Of a stretch of 54,911 bases of DNA, positions 32,815 to 41,619 are shown in pieces. Below the pieces are notes generated by a model, which did not search any database, was not told the DNA's origin, and was given only the letters and a program-made list of their open reading frames with translations. A program made the translations under genes and the position numbers. The first letter of the stretch is position 1; every line of letters begins with the position of its first letter. This stretch comes from JAFGVL01 sp031553685 (GTDB lineage Bacteria; Bacteroidota; Bacteroidia; Bacteroidales; Paludibacteraceae), in the NCBI GenBank assembly GCA_031553685.1, contig JAVBLE010000060.1, positions 1 through 54,911 of the forward strand, written 5' to 3'.

Positions 32815-34707
32815 ATGAAGAAATTATTGGGTTGGTTGCTGTTGTTTTTGTTTGTGGGTATAGTTGCCGAAGCTCAAAAATTGTCGTCGAAAGAGAAAAA
32901 GGCTCGCGATGTTTATTCGGAAGCCCGCTGGGTGAGCGACCCCAGAGAACGGATTAAGAGATTGAAAGAGGCGGTTGAGCTTGACAATCAATATATTGAG
33001 GCTTATTGGCTTATGTCATCGTCGTACAAGGAAATGGGGGACGATGCGAGTACTATTTATTATCTGGAGAAAATTGCGCGTCCGGAGGTGAAATATTTTG
33101 ATAAAACAGTTTTTCGTTTGGGGAAAGAATATTATGCCATTGGCGAGTATGAGAAGGCTAAGGCTGCGTTTCAAAAGGCTGAGGGAAAATATCCTGCGTG
33201 GGAGAAAAAGTGCGATGTAGCTTTGGACTTAAAAAGACATCCAATTGATTTTAAGCCGGTTAATCTAACGAATGTAAATACGGAGTTTGATGATTATTGG
33301 CCAAGTATTACTGCCGATGGTAAAAATATTTTGACAACTGTATATTTAGGTATTTCAGAAGGAAAAGTTTCAGGGCAAATACAAGAAGATATATATCTTA
33401 GTAAACTTGATAAAAATGGGAAGTGGGGTAAAAGTGTTCCTATAGAACCGCCATTAAATACTGACCAAAATGAAGGCGCTCAAAATTTTTCGGTTGATGG
33501 ACGGTATATGTTTTTTGTGGCGTGCAATCGTCCGAGTGGTTTGGGCGACTGCGATATTTATTATTCTATTAAAAAAGGGGATAGATGGAGTAACCCGATT
33601 AATCCCGGAACACCTTTGAATACAATATTTCAGGAAACGACCCCTTCGTTTTCGGCTGCGGGCAACGAATTGTTTTTTGCCAGTAGTCGCCCAGGCGGAC
33701 AAGGTGGGGATGACATTTGGGTGAGTAAAGTAAAAATTTTGGATAACGGTTATTTGGAATTTGGTGTGCCCGAAAATCTTCCGGCTGAGGTAAACACTGC
33801 CGAAGCAGAGATTTCGCCGTTTATCCATGTGGATAATCATACTTTGTATTTTTCGTCGAAAGGGCATCCGGGCATGGGTGGGTTTGATATTTTTTATAGC
33901 AAGCGTGATGATAAAGGCAAATGGAGCATTGCAAAAAATTTGGGTTACCCTATTAATACGCATCGTGATGAAATTGGGTTTTGCGTGAATGCGCAGGGTG
34001 ATAAGGCTTATTTGTCATCTAACGGCATTCAGAAAAACAGTCGGGGGAAAGATATTTACGAAATAGTTCTGCCGGAAGATTTGCGTCCCAAAAAGATGGA
34101 TTTTTTTGATGGAAAAGTGGTTGACCCTGAAACAAAAAAACCTTTGCAAGCGCGCGTAGAAGTATTTCAATTAGCTGACAACCAAATAGTTTTTCAATCT
34201 ATATCGGATGAAGAAACGGGCGAATTTACAGCTTATTTGCCTACAGATAAAGAATATGGATATAATGTAAGCAAGAAAAATTATATGTTTTATTCGGGAG
34301 AACTATTACAGCAAGATAGCTTGAAAACGCCGAAAGTGATAAACTTGCATACAATTGCGGTAGGAGAAAAAGTAATTTTGAAAAATGTTTTCTTCGATTT
34401 TGATAAGTCGACTTTGAAACCTGAATCGAAAGGGGAATTGCAACGAGTAGCTGATTTCTTAACAAAAAACCCGAAAGTAAGCGTTGAATTGGGCGGACAT
34501 ACCGACGCCAAAGGTTCGGGCGAATATAACCAGAAATTATCAGAAAGCCGTGCTAAGGTTGTGGTCGATTATCTGATTTCATTGGGTATTGATGCCGACC
34601 GGATGTCTTATAAAGGTTATGGCAAAGACCGCCCAATAGCCGACAATAATACTGATGTAGGTCGCGCGCTTAACCGACGAACTGAAATTATTATTACTAA
34701 AAAATAA
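32815..34707 (+). CDS. porE: PorE-like OmpA-family protein (type IX secretion)
   Basis: A 630-residue exported protein with the domain order known for PorE of Porphyromonas: signal peptide (to about residue 20, AEAQKL), TPR repeats (about 25-135), PD40-type beta-propeller repeats (about 150-400, for example NLTNVNTEFDDYWPSITADGKNIL and ETTPSFSAAGNELFFASSRPGG), a carboxypeptidase-regulatory-like domain (about 430-500) and OmpA C-terminal domain (about 515-630, FFDFDKSTLKP and peptidoglycan-contact NQKLSESRA). It would anchor the type IX machinery to peptidoglycan. A PorP/SprF gene follows beyond coaD. Confidence 0.82.
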   Translation: MKKLLGWLLLFLFVGIVAEAQKLSSKEKKARDVYSEARWVSDPRERIKRLKEAVELDNQYIEAYWLMSSSYKEMGDDASTIYYLEKIARPEVKYFDKTVFRLGKEYYAIGEYEKAKAAFQKAEGKYPAWEKKCDVALDLKRHPIDFKPVNLTNVNTEFDDYWPSITADGKNILTTVYLGISEGKVSGQIQEDIYLSKLDKNGKWGKSVPIEPPLNTDQNEGAQNFSVDGRYMFFVACNRPSGLGDCDIYYSIKKGDRWSNPINPGTPLNTIFQETTPSFSAAGNELFFASSRPGGQGGDDIWVSKVKILDNGYLEFGVPENLPAEVNTAEAEISPFIHVDNHTLYFSSKGHPGMGGFDIFYSKRDDKGKWSIAKNLGYPINTHRDEIGFCVNAQGDKAYLSSNGIQKNSRGKDIYEIVLPEDLRPKKMDFFDGKVVDPETKKPLQARVEVFQLADNQIVFQSISDEETGEFTAYLPTDKEYGYNVSKKNYMFYSGELLQQDSLKTPKVINLHTIAVGEKVILKNVFFDFDKSTLKPESKGELQRVADFLTKNPKVSVELGGHTDAKGSGEYNQKLSESRAKVVVDYLISLGIDADRMSYKGYGKDRPIADNNTDVGRALNRRTEIIITKK

Positions 34708-34712
34708 ATCGG

Positions 34713-35165
34713 TCAAATTTTGACATTTGGTGGCAAAAATGCGGATATATCTTTGTTGAATGCGATTAAATCGCGCACTACAGATGATGATATAAATGAA
34801 TATTGGGCTTCGGTAAATAGCAATACGGTTTCAATGCCAGCCAATTTATAATTTGTGTCGGCAGCAGCGTGCTCATATTCAAAGTCGGCTATTGAGCGCA
34901 ATCCGCGAAGTATAAAACCGGCTTTCTCGGCAAGGGCAAAATCGACCGTAATCGTATTATATTCTTTTAATTTTACGCGAGGTTCATCTTTGAATGCTTG
35001 CTGAATAATGTTTTTTTTCTGCTCGGGTGAAAAAAGAGGCGTTTTTGCCTGATTTACTCCAATAGCAATTACTATTTCATCAAAAATATCAAGTCCTCGT
35101 TTTACAATAGAATAATGTCCGATAGTAAACGGGTCGAACGAACCGGGGAAAATGGCTTTTTTCAT
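34713..35165 (-). CDS. coaD: phosphopantetheine adenylyltransferase
   Basis: A 150-residue enzyme of coenzyme A synthesis transferring AMP to 4'-phosphopantetheine. It begins KKAIFPGSFDPFTIGHYSIV, carrying the TxGH nucleotidyl-transfer motif, and has the second signature YSFISSSVVRDL near the end. ATG 35165 is chosen; an upstream start at 35237 lies in AT-rich leader. Convergent with the PorE-like gene, leaving only 5 bases between stops. Confidence 0.95.
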   Translation of the reverse strand: MKKAIFPGSFDPFTIGHYSIVKRGLDIFDEIVIAIGVNQAKTPLFSPEQKKNIIQQAFKDEPRVKLKEYNTITVDFALAEKAGFILRGLRSIADFEYEHAAADTNYKLAGIETVLLFTEAQYSFISSSVVRDLIAFNKDISAFLPPNVKI

Positions 35166-35344
35166 TTTATAACTGTATTTATCTTTTTGCAAAAATAATA
35201 TAGATTTATTTTTGAAGAAAATTATTTGGAAATACAATAAAAATCAAATATTTAAGTTACTTTTAAAGCGTTGTGTTTTAAAAACATAAAGTAAAAATAG
35301 TAAAACATTTCCGCAAATAGGTGTTTTTGTTTTACAAATTCTTT

Positions 35345-35352
35345 TATCTTTG
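35345..35352 (+). promoter_or_regulatory. -7 box of the PorP/SprF gene
   Basis: TATCTTTG fits TAnnTTTG, 82 bases before ATG 35435. The -33 box is not clear. Confidence 0.45.
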
Positions 35353-35434
35353 TGAACTGATTTTTAAGTCCTAAACTTATTTTTGCTGAGCAAAAGCCTT
35401 ATGTTCAGTAAATTGCAGATTTAAAGATATACTT

Positions 35435-36379
35435 ATGAAAAAAACGACTTTACTTTTACTTGCTCTTTTTGCTCTAATGGCTGCTCATGTATCGGCTCAA
35501 GAGCGTGTTATCTATGATCAGTACCACTTCAATTATTATTTAATAAATCCGGCAGTTGCGGGAGCAGACAAGTGTACTCATCTTATGCTTACTACCAAAA
35601 ATAACTGGATAGGGCGCGATGGACCGGCTACGCAAACGCTTACTTTCCGCACAAGACTTACTGATAAAAATGTTGGGTTAGGAGCGTATGTTTTTAACGA
35701 CCGCACGCCGAATTTCAGTAATTTGGGAGGACAAGCTACTTTTGCATATCATATACCTATGAGCGATGGAGCAAAATACTTGAGAAATGTAATGTTGGAC
35801 AGACAGCTTTCGTTTGGGGTTTCGGTAAAAGTAAGCCAGGCATCGTATGATAGTCATGGTACAGATGACCCTGCCGATGTTTCGTTCAGTGAGTTCTTGC
35901 CAAACGCCAATGTGGGTGTATATTATACTTCGTACGGATTTTTTGCCGGCTTGTCTGCTACAAACATAATCCCATTTAAGCCACTAAATTATGGCACTTA
36001 TGAACCGGCTGCTCCATTGACCGGATTTTTATTTGTTGGAAATACATTTGATTTGTCAGCAAACAGTTCTTTGGAGCCTTCGATCAATTTCAACTATGCA
36101 AACACGGGCAATAAACAATTGGAATTGAACTTGAAATATGCTCAAAACAATGAAATGGATGATTTTGGCTGGTGGACACAGCTTTCATACCGCCAAAATC
36201 TTGACGAAGAGTTAGGTCAACCTATTTCGCTTATACCCATTGTTGGTTTGCGAATTAAAAAATGGCAGTTGGGTTATGCTTATAACTTCTTCTTAAATTC
36301 GATGGTTAATAAAAATTATGGAACGCATGAATTTATGTTAGCTTATACATTCTGTGTGCCAAAACGCTTCTGCCGTTAA
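35435..36379 (+). CDS. PorP/SprF-family type IX secretion membrane protein
   Basis: A 314-residue outer-membrane barrel with a signal peptide (cleavage about VSA-QE, residue 21). The family hallmark YDQYHFNYYLINPAVAGADKCTHLMLTTKNNWIGRDGPATQTLTF directly follows, and strands continue to the end (GTHEFMLAYTFCVP). PorP/SprF proteins help present type IX secreted adhesins at the surface. Relatives often neighbour PorE-like genes, as here with coaD between on the other strand. Confidence 0.88.
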   Translation: MKKTTLLLLALFALMAAHVSAQERVIYDQYHFNYYLINPAVAGADKCTHLMLTTKNNWIGRDGPATQTLTFRTRLTDKNVGLGAYVFNDRTPNFSNLGGQATFAYHIPMSDGAKYLRNVMLDRQLSFGVSVKVSQASYDSHGTDDPADVSFSEFLPNANVGVYYTSYGFFAGLSATNIIPFKPLNYGTYEPAAPLTGFLFVGNTFDLSANSSLEPSINFNYANTGNKQLELNLKYAQNNEMDDFGWWTQLSYRQNLDEELGQPISLIPIVGLRIKKWQLGYAYNFFLNSMVNKNYGTHEFMLAYTFCVPKRFCR

Positions 36380-36403
36380 TTTTTTACATTATAAAAATAA
36401 AGT

Positions 36404-36440
36404 GCAAATCCCTTACTAACTGTTTGGGATTTGCTTTTTT
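36404..36440 (+). terminator. terminator after the PorP/SprF gene
   Basis: GCAAATCCC pairs perfectly with GGGATTTGC around a 13-base loop, followed by six T. Confidence 0.85.
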
Positions 36441-36451
36441 GATTATACCAG

Positions 36452-37657
36452 ATGATCTTTTTTTATCACATAGGAATTTATTTTTACGGTTTACTTATCT
36501 TTTTTGCCTCATTATTTACTGCTAAAGCAAAAAAAAGATGGGTGGGACAACGGCAGGTCTTTGCCTACTTAAACGAAAAAGCTGACAAAACAACCGAATA
36601 TATTTGGGTTCACGCCTCGTCGCTTGGCGAATTTGAGCAAGGCAGACCGATTATCGAGGGTTTGAAAAAATCAAATCCCAATTGCAAAATCCTGCTTACA
36701 TTCTTTTCGCCGTCCGGATATGAGGTTCGCAAAAATTATGCGGGTGCCGATCTTATTTGTTACTTGCCATTGGATACTCGCACCAATGTACGCCGATTTC
36801 TTTCTTCTGTAAATATTCAAAAAGCTATTTTTATTAAGTATGAATTTTGGATAAATTTCCTGTCGGCTTGCCGGAAAAATAATATCTCTACCTTTGTGGT
36901 TTCAGCCATTTTTCGCAAAGAGCAAGTTTTCTTTAAATGGTATGGAAAAAGTTATGCAAGGGTGTTGCAGGTTTTTAAAACTATTTTCGTTCAAAATGAA
37001 GAATCGAAACAACTTTTGCAATCTATTGGTATAAATACTGCTCAAGTGTGTGGTGATACCCGCTTCGATCGTGTAATTGAGATTGCCAAACAACGGAAAC
37101 CATTACCCATTGTTGAAGCTTTCAAAAATGGACAAAAGTTAATCATAGCCGGTAGCTCGTGGGCAAAGGACGAAGATTTATTGATTGAATATCAACAAAA
37201 ACATCCTGACATCAAGTTGCTTTTTGCACCACACGAGATACACGAATCGCACCTTTCGGAAATAGAAGCAAAGCTGCAAGGCGGTTTTGTGCGCTATTCG
37301 CAAGCAAACAAAAACGATGTAGCCACAGCCAACTATTTAATTATTGACAACTTCGGATTACTTTCGTCCATTTATCAATATGCGGATATTGCTTATATTG
37401 GTGGCGGTTTCGGGGTAGGCATTCATAATGTGCTGGAAGCGGCTGTGTATGCTATTCCCGTTGTTTGGGGACCAAACTACCAACGCTTTGTCGAAGCTCG
37501 TGGATTGATTGCTTGCGGCGGCGGATTTTCAATTTCTAATTATACAGAATTGGAAAATATCTTTAATTCTGCATATAAAGTTACAGGGCAAAAAGCGGGC
37601 GAATTTGTGCAAAGCCACAAAGGCGCTACTGATATGATTTTGAATGCAATACAATAA
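36452..37657 (+). CDS. waaA: 3-deoxy-D-manno-octulosonic acid transferase
   Basis: A 401-residue inner-membrane glycosyltransferase (family GT30) adding KDO to lipid A. One N-terminal membrane segment (about 3-23), then the conserved WVHASSLGEFEQGRPII (about 52-68), TFFSPSGYEVR, AGSSWAKDED, FAPHEIHESH, and the C-terminal donor-binding IGGGFGVGIHNVLEAAVYAIPVVWGPNYQRF. hisS follows after 15 bases and murF further on, so the three form a plus-strand group. Confidence 0.95.
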   Translation: MIFFYHIGIYFYGLLIFFASLFTAKAKKRWVGQRQVFAYLNEKADKTTEYIWVHASSLGEFEQGRPIIEGLKKSNPNCKILLTFFSPSGYEVRKNYAGADLICYLPLDTRTNVRRFLSSVNIQKAIFIKYEFWINFLSACRKNNISTFVVSAIFRKEQVFFKWYGKSYARVLQVFKTIFVQNEESKQLLQSIGINTAQVCGDTRFDRVIEIAKQRKPLPIVEAFKNGQKLIIAGSSWAKDEDLLIEYQQKHPDIKLLFAPHEIHESHLSEIEAKLQGGFVRYSQANKNDVATANYLIIDNFGLLSSIYQYADIAYIGGGFGVGIHNVLEAAVYAIPVVWGPNYQRFVEARGLIACGGGFSISNYTELENIFNSAYKVTGQKAGEFVQSHKGATDMILNAIQ

Positions 37658-37672
37658 TGTTATCCTACAAAT

Positions 37673-39022
37673 ATGAAACCCTCAATACCCAAAGGAACGC
37701 GCGACTTTACACCTGCCGAAATGGCAAAGCGCAATTATATTTTTGATACCGTCAAATCGGTTTTTCGCCTGTATGGTTTCCAGCAAATAGAAACACCGGC
37801 GATGGAAAATCTTTCTACCTTGATGGGAAAATATGGTGAGGAGGGTGATAAACTGTTGTTCAAAATATTGAATTCGGGTAATTTTATGGATGGTGTTGAT
37901 ACCGTAGAGACGCAAAATATTGCGTCTCTAACAAAGAAAATCTGCGAAAAAGGTTTGCGCTACGACCTTACCGTACCTTTTGCCCGTTTTGTGGTGCAAC
38001 ATCAAAATGAAATCAGTTTTCCGTTTAAACGCTATCAGATACAGCCCGTTTGGCGTGCCGACCGTCCGCAAAAAGGGCGTTACCGCGAGTTTTTCCAATG
38101 TGATGCCGATGTCGTAGGTAGCGATTCTTTGCTCAACGAAGTGGAATTGGTGCAAATTATCGACGAAGTGTATCGCCGTTTTGGGATTGAGGTAATAATC
38201 AAAATCAATAATCGCAAAGTGTTGAGCGGCATTTCCGAGATTATCGGCGCTGCTGATAAGATTGTGGATATTACGGTTGCTATTGATAAGTTGGATAAAA
38301 TCGGACTTGATAATGTAAACAAGGAATTGCAGGAGAAAGGTATTCCTGCCGATGCGGTTGAGAAACTGCAACCCATCTTGCAACTGAGCGGAACAAATGC
38401 CGAAAAACTTTTGCAACTTAAAGCCGTTTTAGCCTCATCAGAAATTGGCATGAAAGGAATTGAGGAATTGGAAACGATTTTCGATTTCACCCAAAATCTA
38501 CAAATAAAAACCGAGATAGAACTTGATCTTACGCTTGCTCGCGGACTGAATTATTACACCGGAGCTATCTTTGAAGTGAAAGCCAAAGGCGTGGAAATGG
38601 GAAGCATTTCGGGCGGTGGACGATATGATAATCTGACAGGTGTTTTCGGATTGCAAGGAGTTTCGGGGGTAGGCATTTCGTTTGGTGCCGATCGGATTTA
38701 TGATGTATTGAATCAGCTCAACCTCTATCCTATCGACTCGCTTAACAATACGCAAATTCTGTTTGTATGTTTCGGAGATGATGAAATCCGTTATGCCTTG
38801 CCTTGGTTGAATGCGTTGCGAGAGCAAAATATTGCTGCCGAAATTTATCCTGAAGCCGCCAAGATGAAAAAACAAATGTCGTATGCCGACAATAAAAACA
38901 TCCCGTTTGTGGCGATTGTAGGCAGCGATGAAATGGCTGCCGGCAAAGTGATGTTGAAAAACATGCAAACAGGCGAACAACAGCTTGCTTCGATTGATGA
39001 ATTGATAAAGAAAATAATTTAA
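37673..39022 (+). CDS. hisS: histidyl-tRNA synthetase with a palindrome-derived insertion
   Basis: A 449-residue class II aminoacyl-tRNA synthetase. Motif 2 region GLRYDLTVPFARFVVQ, then KRYQIQPVWRADRPQKGRYREFFQCDAD, and the His-specific GLNYYTGAIFE and SISGGGRYDNL blocks are present; the C-terminal anticodon domain starts about residue 360. Residues 78-86 (VETQNIASL) are encoded by a GTAGAGACGC-type palindrome (37905-37930) in the poorly conserved loop before TKKICEKG. The frame is preserved, so the enzyme should be functional. Confidence 0.95.
   Translation: MKPSIPKGTRDFTPAEMAKRNYIFDTVKSVFRLYGFQQIETPAMENLSTLMGKYGEEGDKLLFKILNSGNFMDGVDTVETQNIASLTKKICEKGLRYDLTVPFARFVVQHQNEISFPFKRYQIQPVWRADRPQKGRYREFFQCDADVVGSDSLLNEVELVQIIDEVYRRFGIEVIIKINNRKVLSGISEIIGAADKIVDITVAIDKLDKIGLDNVNKELQEKGIPADAVEKLQPILQLSGTNAEKLLQLKAVLASSEIGMKGIEELETIFDFTQNLQIKTEIELDLTLARGLNYYTGAIFEVKAKGVEMGSISGGGRYDNLTGVFGLQGVSGVGISFGADRIYDVLNQLNLYPIDSLNNTQILFVCFGDDEIRYALPWLNALREQNIAAEIYPEAAKMKKQMSYADNKNIPFVAIVGSDEMAAGKVMLKNMQTGEQQLASIDELIKKII
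37905..37930. repeat. palindromic repeat inserted in frame in hisS (GTAGAGAC family)
   Basis: TAGAGACGCAA and its exact inverse TTGCGTCTCTA separated by AATA. It shares the outer GTAGAGAC-type ends with the palindrome at 29966-29993. Confidence 0.85.
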
Positions 39023-39106
39023 TTTTTGACAGAATTTACGAGATTTACAGAATATGTTTTTTTCGAAAACTAAAAAAATCTGTAAATTCCGTCCAAGTAA
39101 AACACG

Positions 39107-40420
39107 ATGACTACCGAACAACTATATCATATCTACCTGCAACATCCTGCAGTTACGACCGACAGTCGCAACTGCCCCGAAGGCTCGTTGTTTTTTGCTT
39201 TGAAGGGAGAAAGTTTTGACGGCAATCAATATGCGCAAGCAGCTTTAGACAAAGGCTGTGCATACGCCATTGTAGATGATACGCAAGTTGCCGGTAATGA
39301 TAAGATCATTTTAGTCGATAATGTACTAAAAGCCTTGCAGGATTTAGCTCATCACCATCGTATTGCACTTGGCTTGCCCGTTATCGGCATTACCGGAACA
39401 AATGGAAAAACAACCACCAAGGAGTTAATCTCGGCAGTTTTAGCTAAAAAATTCAAGGTGCTTTTCACGCAGGGAAATTTGAACAATCATATCGGTGTGC
39501 CGCTTACATTGCTTAGCATAACTCCTCAACACAATATCGCTGTGGTAGAAATGGGCGCCAATCATATTGGCGAAATTAAAGCGTTGGTGGATATCGCAGC
39601 GCCCAACGCCGGAATTATTACCAATGTGGGCAAAGCACATCTGGAAGGTTTCGGTTCGTTTGAAGGCGTGATAAAGGCGAAAAGCGAAATGTACGATTTT
39701 GTGCGCGAAACAGGTGGCGTGGCATTTGTCAATCTCGACAACCCTATTTTAATGGAAAAATCCGAAGGTATCGATCGCATTGGTTACGGCATTGAACACA
39801 AAAACGGTTTGGTAAACGGTATTATTACGGGTAATTCGCCATTTCTCGAAATGTCTTGGCACGCTTCGGCTTCGCTCAGCGACCAAGAGGGTGATAATTC
39901 TATCTATCCAATTAAAACCAATTTGATTGGTGCTTATAATGCCGAAAATGTTTTAGCATCAATTTGTATCGGCACTTATTTTGGTGTGGAACCGCAGCAA
40001 ATTTGCGATGCAATGAGCAACTACCAACCGCACAACAACCGCTCTCAATTTACCCAAACCGAGAAAAACAAACTGATTATCGACGCCTACAACGCCAACC
40101 CAACCAGCATGCAGGCAGCATTGGCAAACTTTGCTCAAATGACTGCCGATAACAAAACCGTTATACTCGGTGATATGCGCGAACTGGGCGAAGATAGCGC
40201 CAAAGAACATCAACATATTGTTGATTTATTAACCGAAAATAATTTTTCGAATATCTATCTAATTGGCGAATGCTTCTCGGCAACGCAAACCGGTTTTACT
40301 CATTTTGCAAAAACAGATGATTTTATCCAGTACTTGCAAAAAAATCCAATCAGCAATAAAACCATCTTGATAAAAGGTTCGCGCGGTAGCCGGCTGGAAA
40401 CCGTTGTGCCGTATTTGTAG
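39107..40420 (+). CDS. murF: UDP-N-acetylmuramoyl-tripeptide--D-alanyl-D-alanine ligase
   Basis: A 437-residue Mur ligase adding D-Ala-D-Ala to the peptidoglycan precursor. Motifs: VTTDSRNCPEGSLFFALKGESFDGN (substrate domain), ITGTNGKTTTKEL (P-loop, about 93-105), VVEMGANHIGEI, KAHLEGFGSFEGVIKAKSE, DAYNANPTSMQAAL, and the C-terminal GDMRELGEDSAKEH. Length and order are normal. A terminator follows at 40446-40480. Confidence 0.96.
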   Translation: MTTEQLYHIYLQHPAVTTDSRNCPEGSLFFALKGESFDGNQYAQAALDKGCAYAIVDDTQVAGNDKIILVDNVLKALQDLAHHHRIALGLPVIGITGTNGKTTTKELISAVLAKKFKVLFTQGNLNNHIGVPLTLLSITPQHNIAVVEMGANHIGEIKALVDIAAPNAGIITNVGKAHLEGFGSFEGVIKAKSEMYDFVRETGGVAFVNLDNPILMEKSEGIDRIGYGIEHKNGLVNGIITGNSPFLEMSWHASASLSDQEGDNSIYPIKTNLIGAYNAENVLASICIGTYFGVEPQQICDAMSNYQPHNNRSQFTQTEKNKLIIDAYNANPTSMQAALANFAQMTADNKTVILGDMRELGEDSAKEHQHIVDLLTENNFSNIYLIGECFSATQTGFTHFAKTDDFIQYLQKNPISNKTILIKGSRGSRLETVVPYL

Positions 40421-40445
40421 GAAAGGGTTTTAAACTAATAACTAA

Positions 40446-40480
40446 ACACTCCAAGTCCCCAACAACCTGGAGTGTTTTTT
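40446..40480 (+). terminator. terminator after murF
   Basis: ACACTCCA pairs with TGGAGTGT around a 14-base loop, followed by TTTTT. Confidence 0.8.
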
Positions 40481-40482
40481 AC

Positions 40483-40710
40483 TTCAATCCTATCCTGAAA
40501 CTCATGCTCCATCCGTTTGCCGGTTTCGGATATTGTACCCTACGGGAACACGGTTGCCTGCAACTGTTGCTTGCCTTTGTATCCACACCAGCCCAGTATT
40601 TGATTGAACGGGTCAATCACACACAAGACCACCTCACCCAAAACACGCGAATGCAGTATATGCCGATTATGTTTCAATATCGAGCCTTTATCATTCATCC
40701 AATAAATTTT
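40483..40710 (-). pseudogene. remnant of a DUF3943 gene
   Basis: On the minus strand the stretch reads ILHSRVLGEVVLCVIDPFNQ then ILGWCGYKG, closely matching ILNSKILGGTALLLMDPFNQ then ILDWCGYKE of the intact DUF3943 protein at 52990-53805. After this, two frame changes are needed to continue: PVGYNIRNRQT and then NGWSMSFRIGLK followed by a stop. Only the last quarter of the gene survives. A plus-strand ORF of 78 codons here (40504-40740) is its antisense shadow. Confidence 0.75.
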
Positions 40711-40761
40711 ATGATTAACATTTTTTATACGCCCAATTAGGTATTTAATCGCTTTTTTGAA

Positions 40762-40769
40762 TAAATTTG
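40762..40769 (+). promoter_or_regulatory. -7 box of the 40.8-44.3 kb envelope cluster
   Basis: TAAATTTG fits TAnnTTTG, 79 bases before ATG 40849. No ideal -33 box. Confidence 0.45.
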
Positions 40770-40848
40770 TGGCATAATTAATTAGAAAAACAATATTTAT
40801 CTATCATAAATATCTGATATTAAACATTTTAAATTAAAAAGAAATGAT

Positions 40849-41592
40849 ATGAAAAAGAAATTCTTACTGACAATCAGTCTCGTTTTTGCTTTGCTGTCAA
40901 TGCAAGCAAAAGAAAATAGGGTTGATTCGCTGGCGGTGTATACTCTCGACCGTATGAATACAACCATGCAAAGTTTGCAATCATGTAGTTTCTTGACACA
41001 TACAACTTATGATGTGTTTCAAGAAAACTTGGGTTATGTGAAGCATTCGGATGAAGCGGAAATGTATATTCAATTTCCGGATAAACTGAAAATGCGTTCG
41101 ATGGGCGATAAAGGTAACCGTTCTATGTTTTATAATGGTTCGAAGTTCAATTACTATTCATTCGACAAAAATCACTATGCTTCCATTTCGGCTTCGGGAG
41201 ATGTAATTCAGTTGTTTGATAATGTAAATAAAAAATATGGCATTGAATTTCCGGCTGCCGATTTCTTTTACCCCGATTTTGCAGATGATGTTGTGAAAAC
41301 GGGTGGTAATTTGGTCTATTTGGGCATTACAAAGGTGAACGGGCAAAACTGTTTCCATATTGCCGGAAATGATGTAAACGGTACAGGTTTCCAGTTTTGG
41401 ATTGCCGAAGACGATTATTTTTTGCCGGTTAAAATGGTATTGGTTTATAAGGATGATAACGGGCAATCGCAGTTTGAAGCTGTATATTCTGATTGGAAAC
41501 TGAATCCGGCTTTGCCTGCTTCGCTCTTCGAGTTTAATGCGCCACCCGCAGCTAAAGAAACCAAAATGGGTGAAGTAAGGAATAATAAATAA
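40849..41592 (+). CDS. DUF2092-type LolA-like periplasmic protein
   Basis: A 247-residue protein with a signal peptide (to about residue 20) and a LolA/LppX-like half-barrel pattern: YTLDRMNTTMQSLQSCSFLTHTTYDVFQENLGYVKHSDEAEMYIQFPDKLKMRS, YNGSKFNYYSFDKNHYASI, and NGQNCFHIAGNDVNGTGFQFWIAEDDYFLPVKMVL. DUF2092 proteins have this fold. It probably binds a hydrophobic ligand in the periplasm. First of four same-strand genes spaced 15-28 bases apart. Confidence 0.72.
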   Translation: MKKKFLLTISLVFALLSMQAKENRVDSLAVYTLDRMNTTMQSLQSCSFLTHTTYDVFQENLGYVKHSDEAEMYIQFPDKLKMRSMGDKGNRSMFYNGSKFNYYSFDKNHYASISASGDVIQLFDNVNKKYGIEFPAADFFYPDFADDVVKTGGNLVYLGITKVNGQNCFHIAGNDVNGTGFQFWIAEDDYFLPVKMVLVYKDDNGQSQFEAVYSDWKLNPALPASLFEFNAPPAAKETKMGEVRNNK

Positions 41593-41619
41593 GTAATTAA
41601 CGAATTAATTTCCAGAGAT

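Noticed and set aside
40504..40740. 78-codon plus-strand ORF after murF
   Set aside because: The opposite strand encodes a clear DUF3943 remnant across the same bases; the plus-strand frame has no family features.
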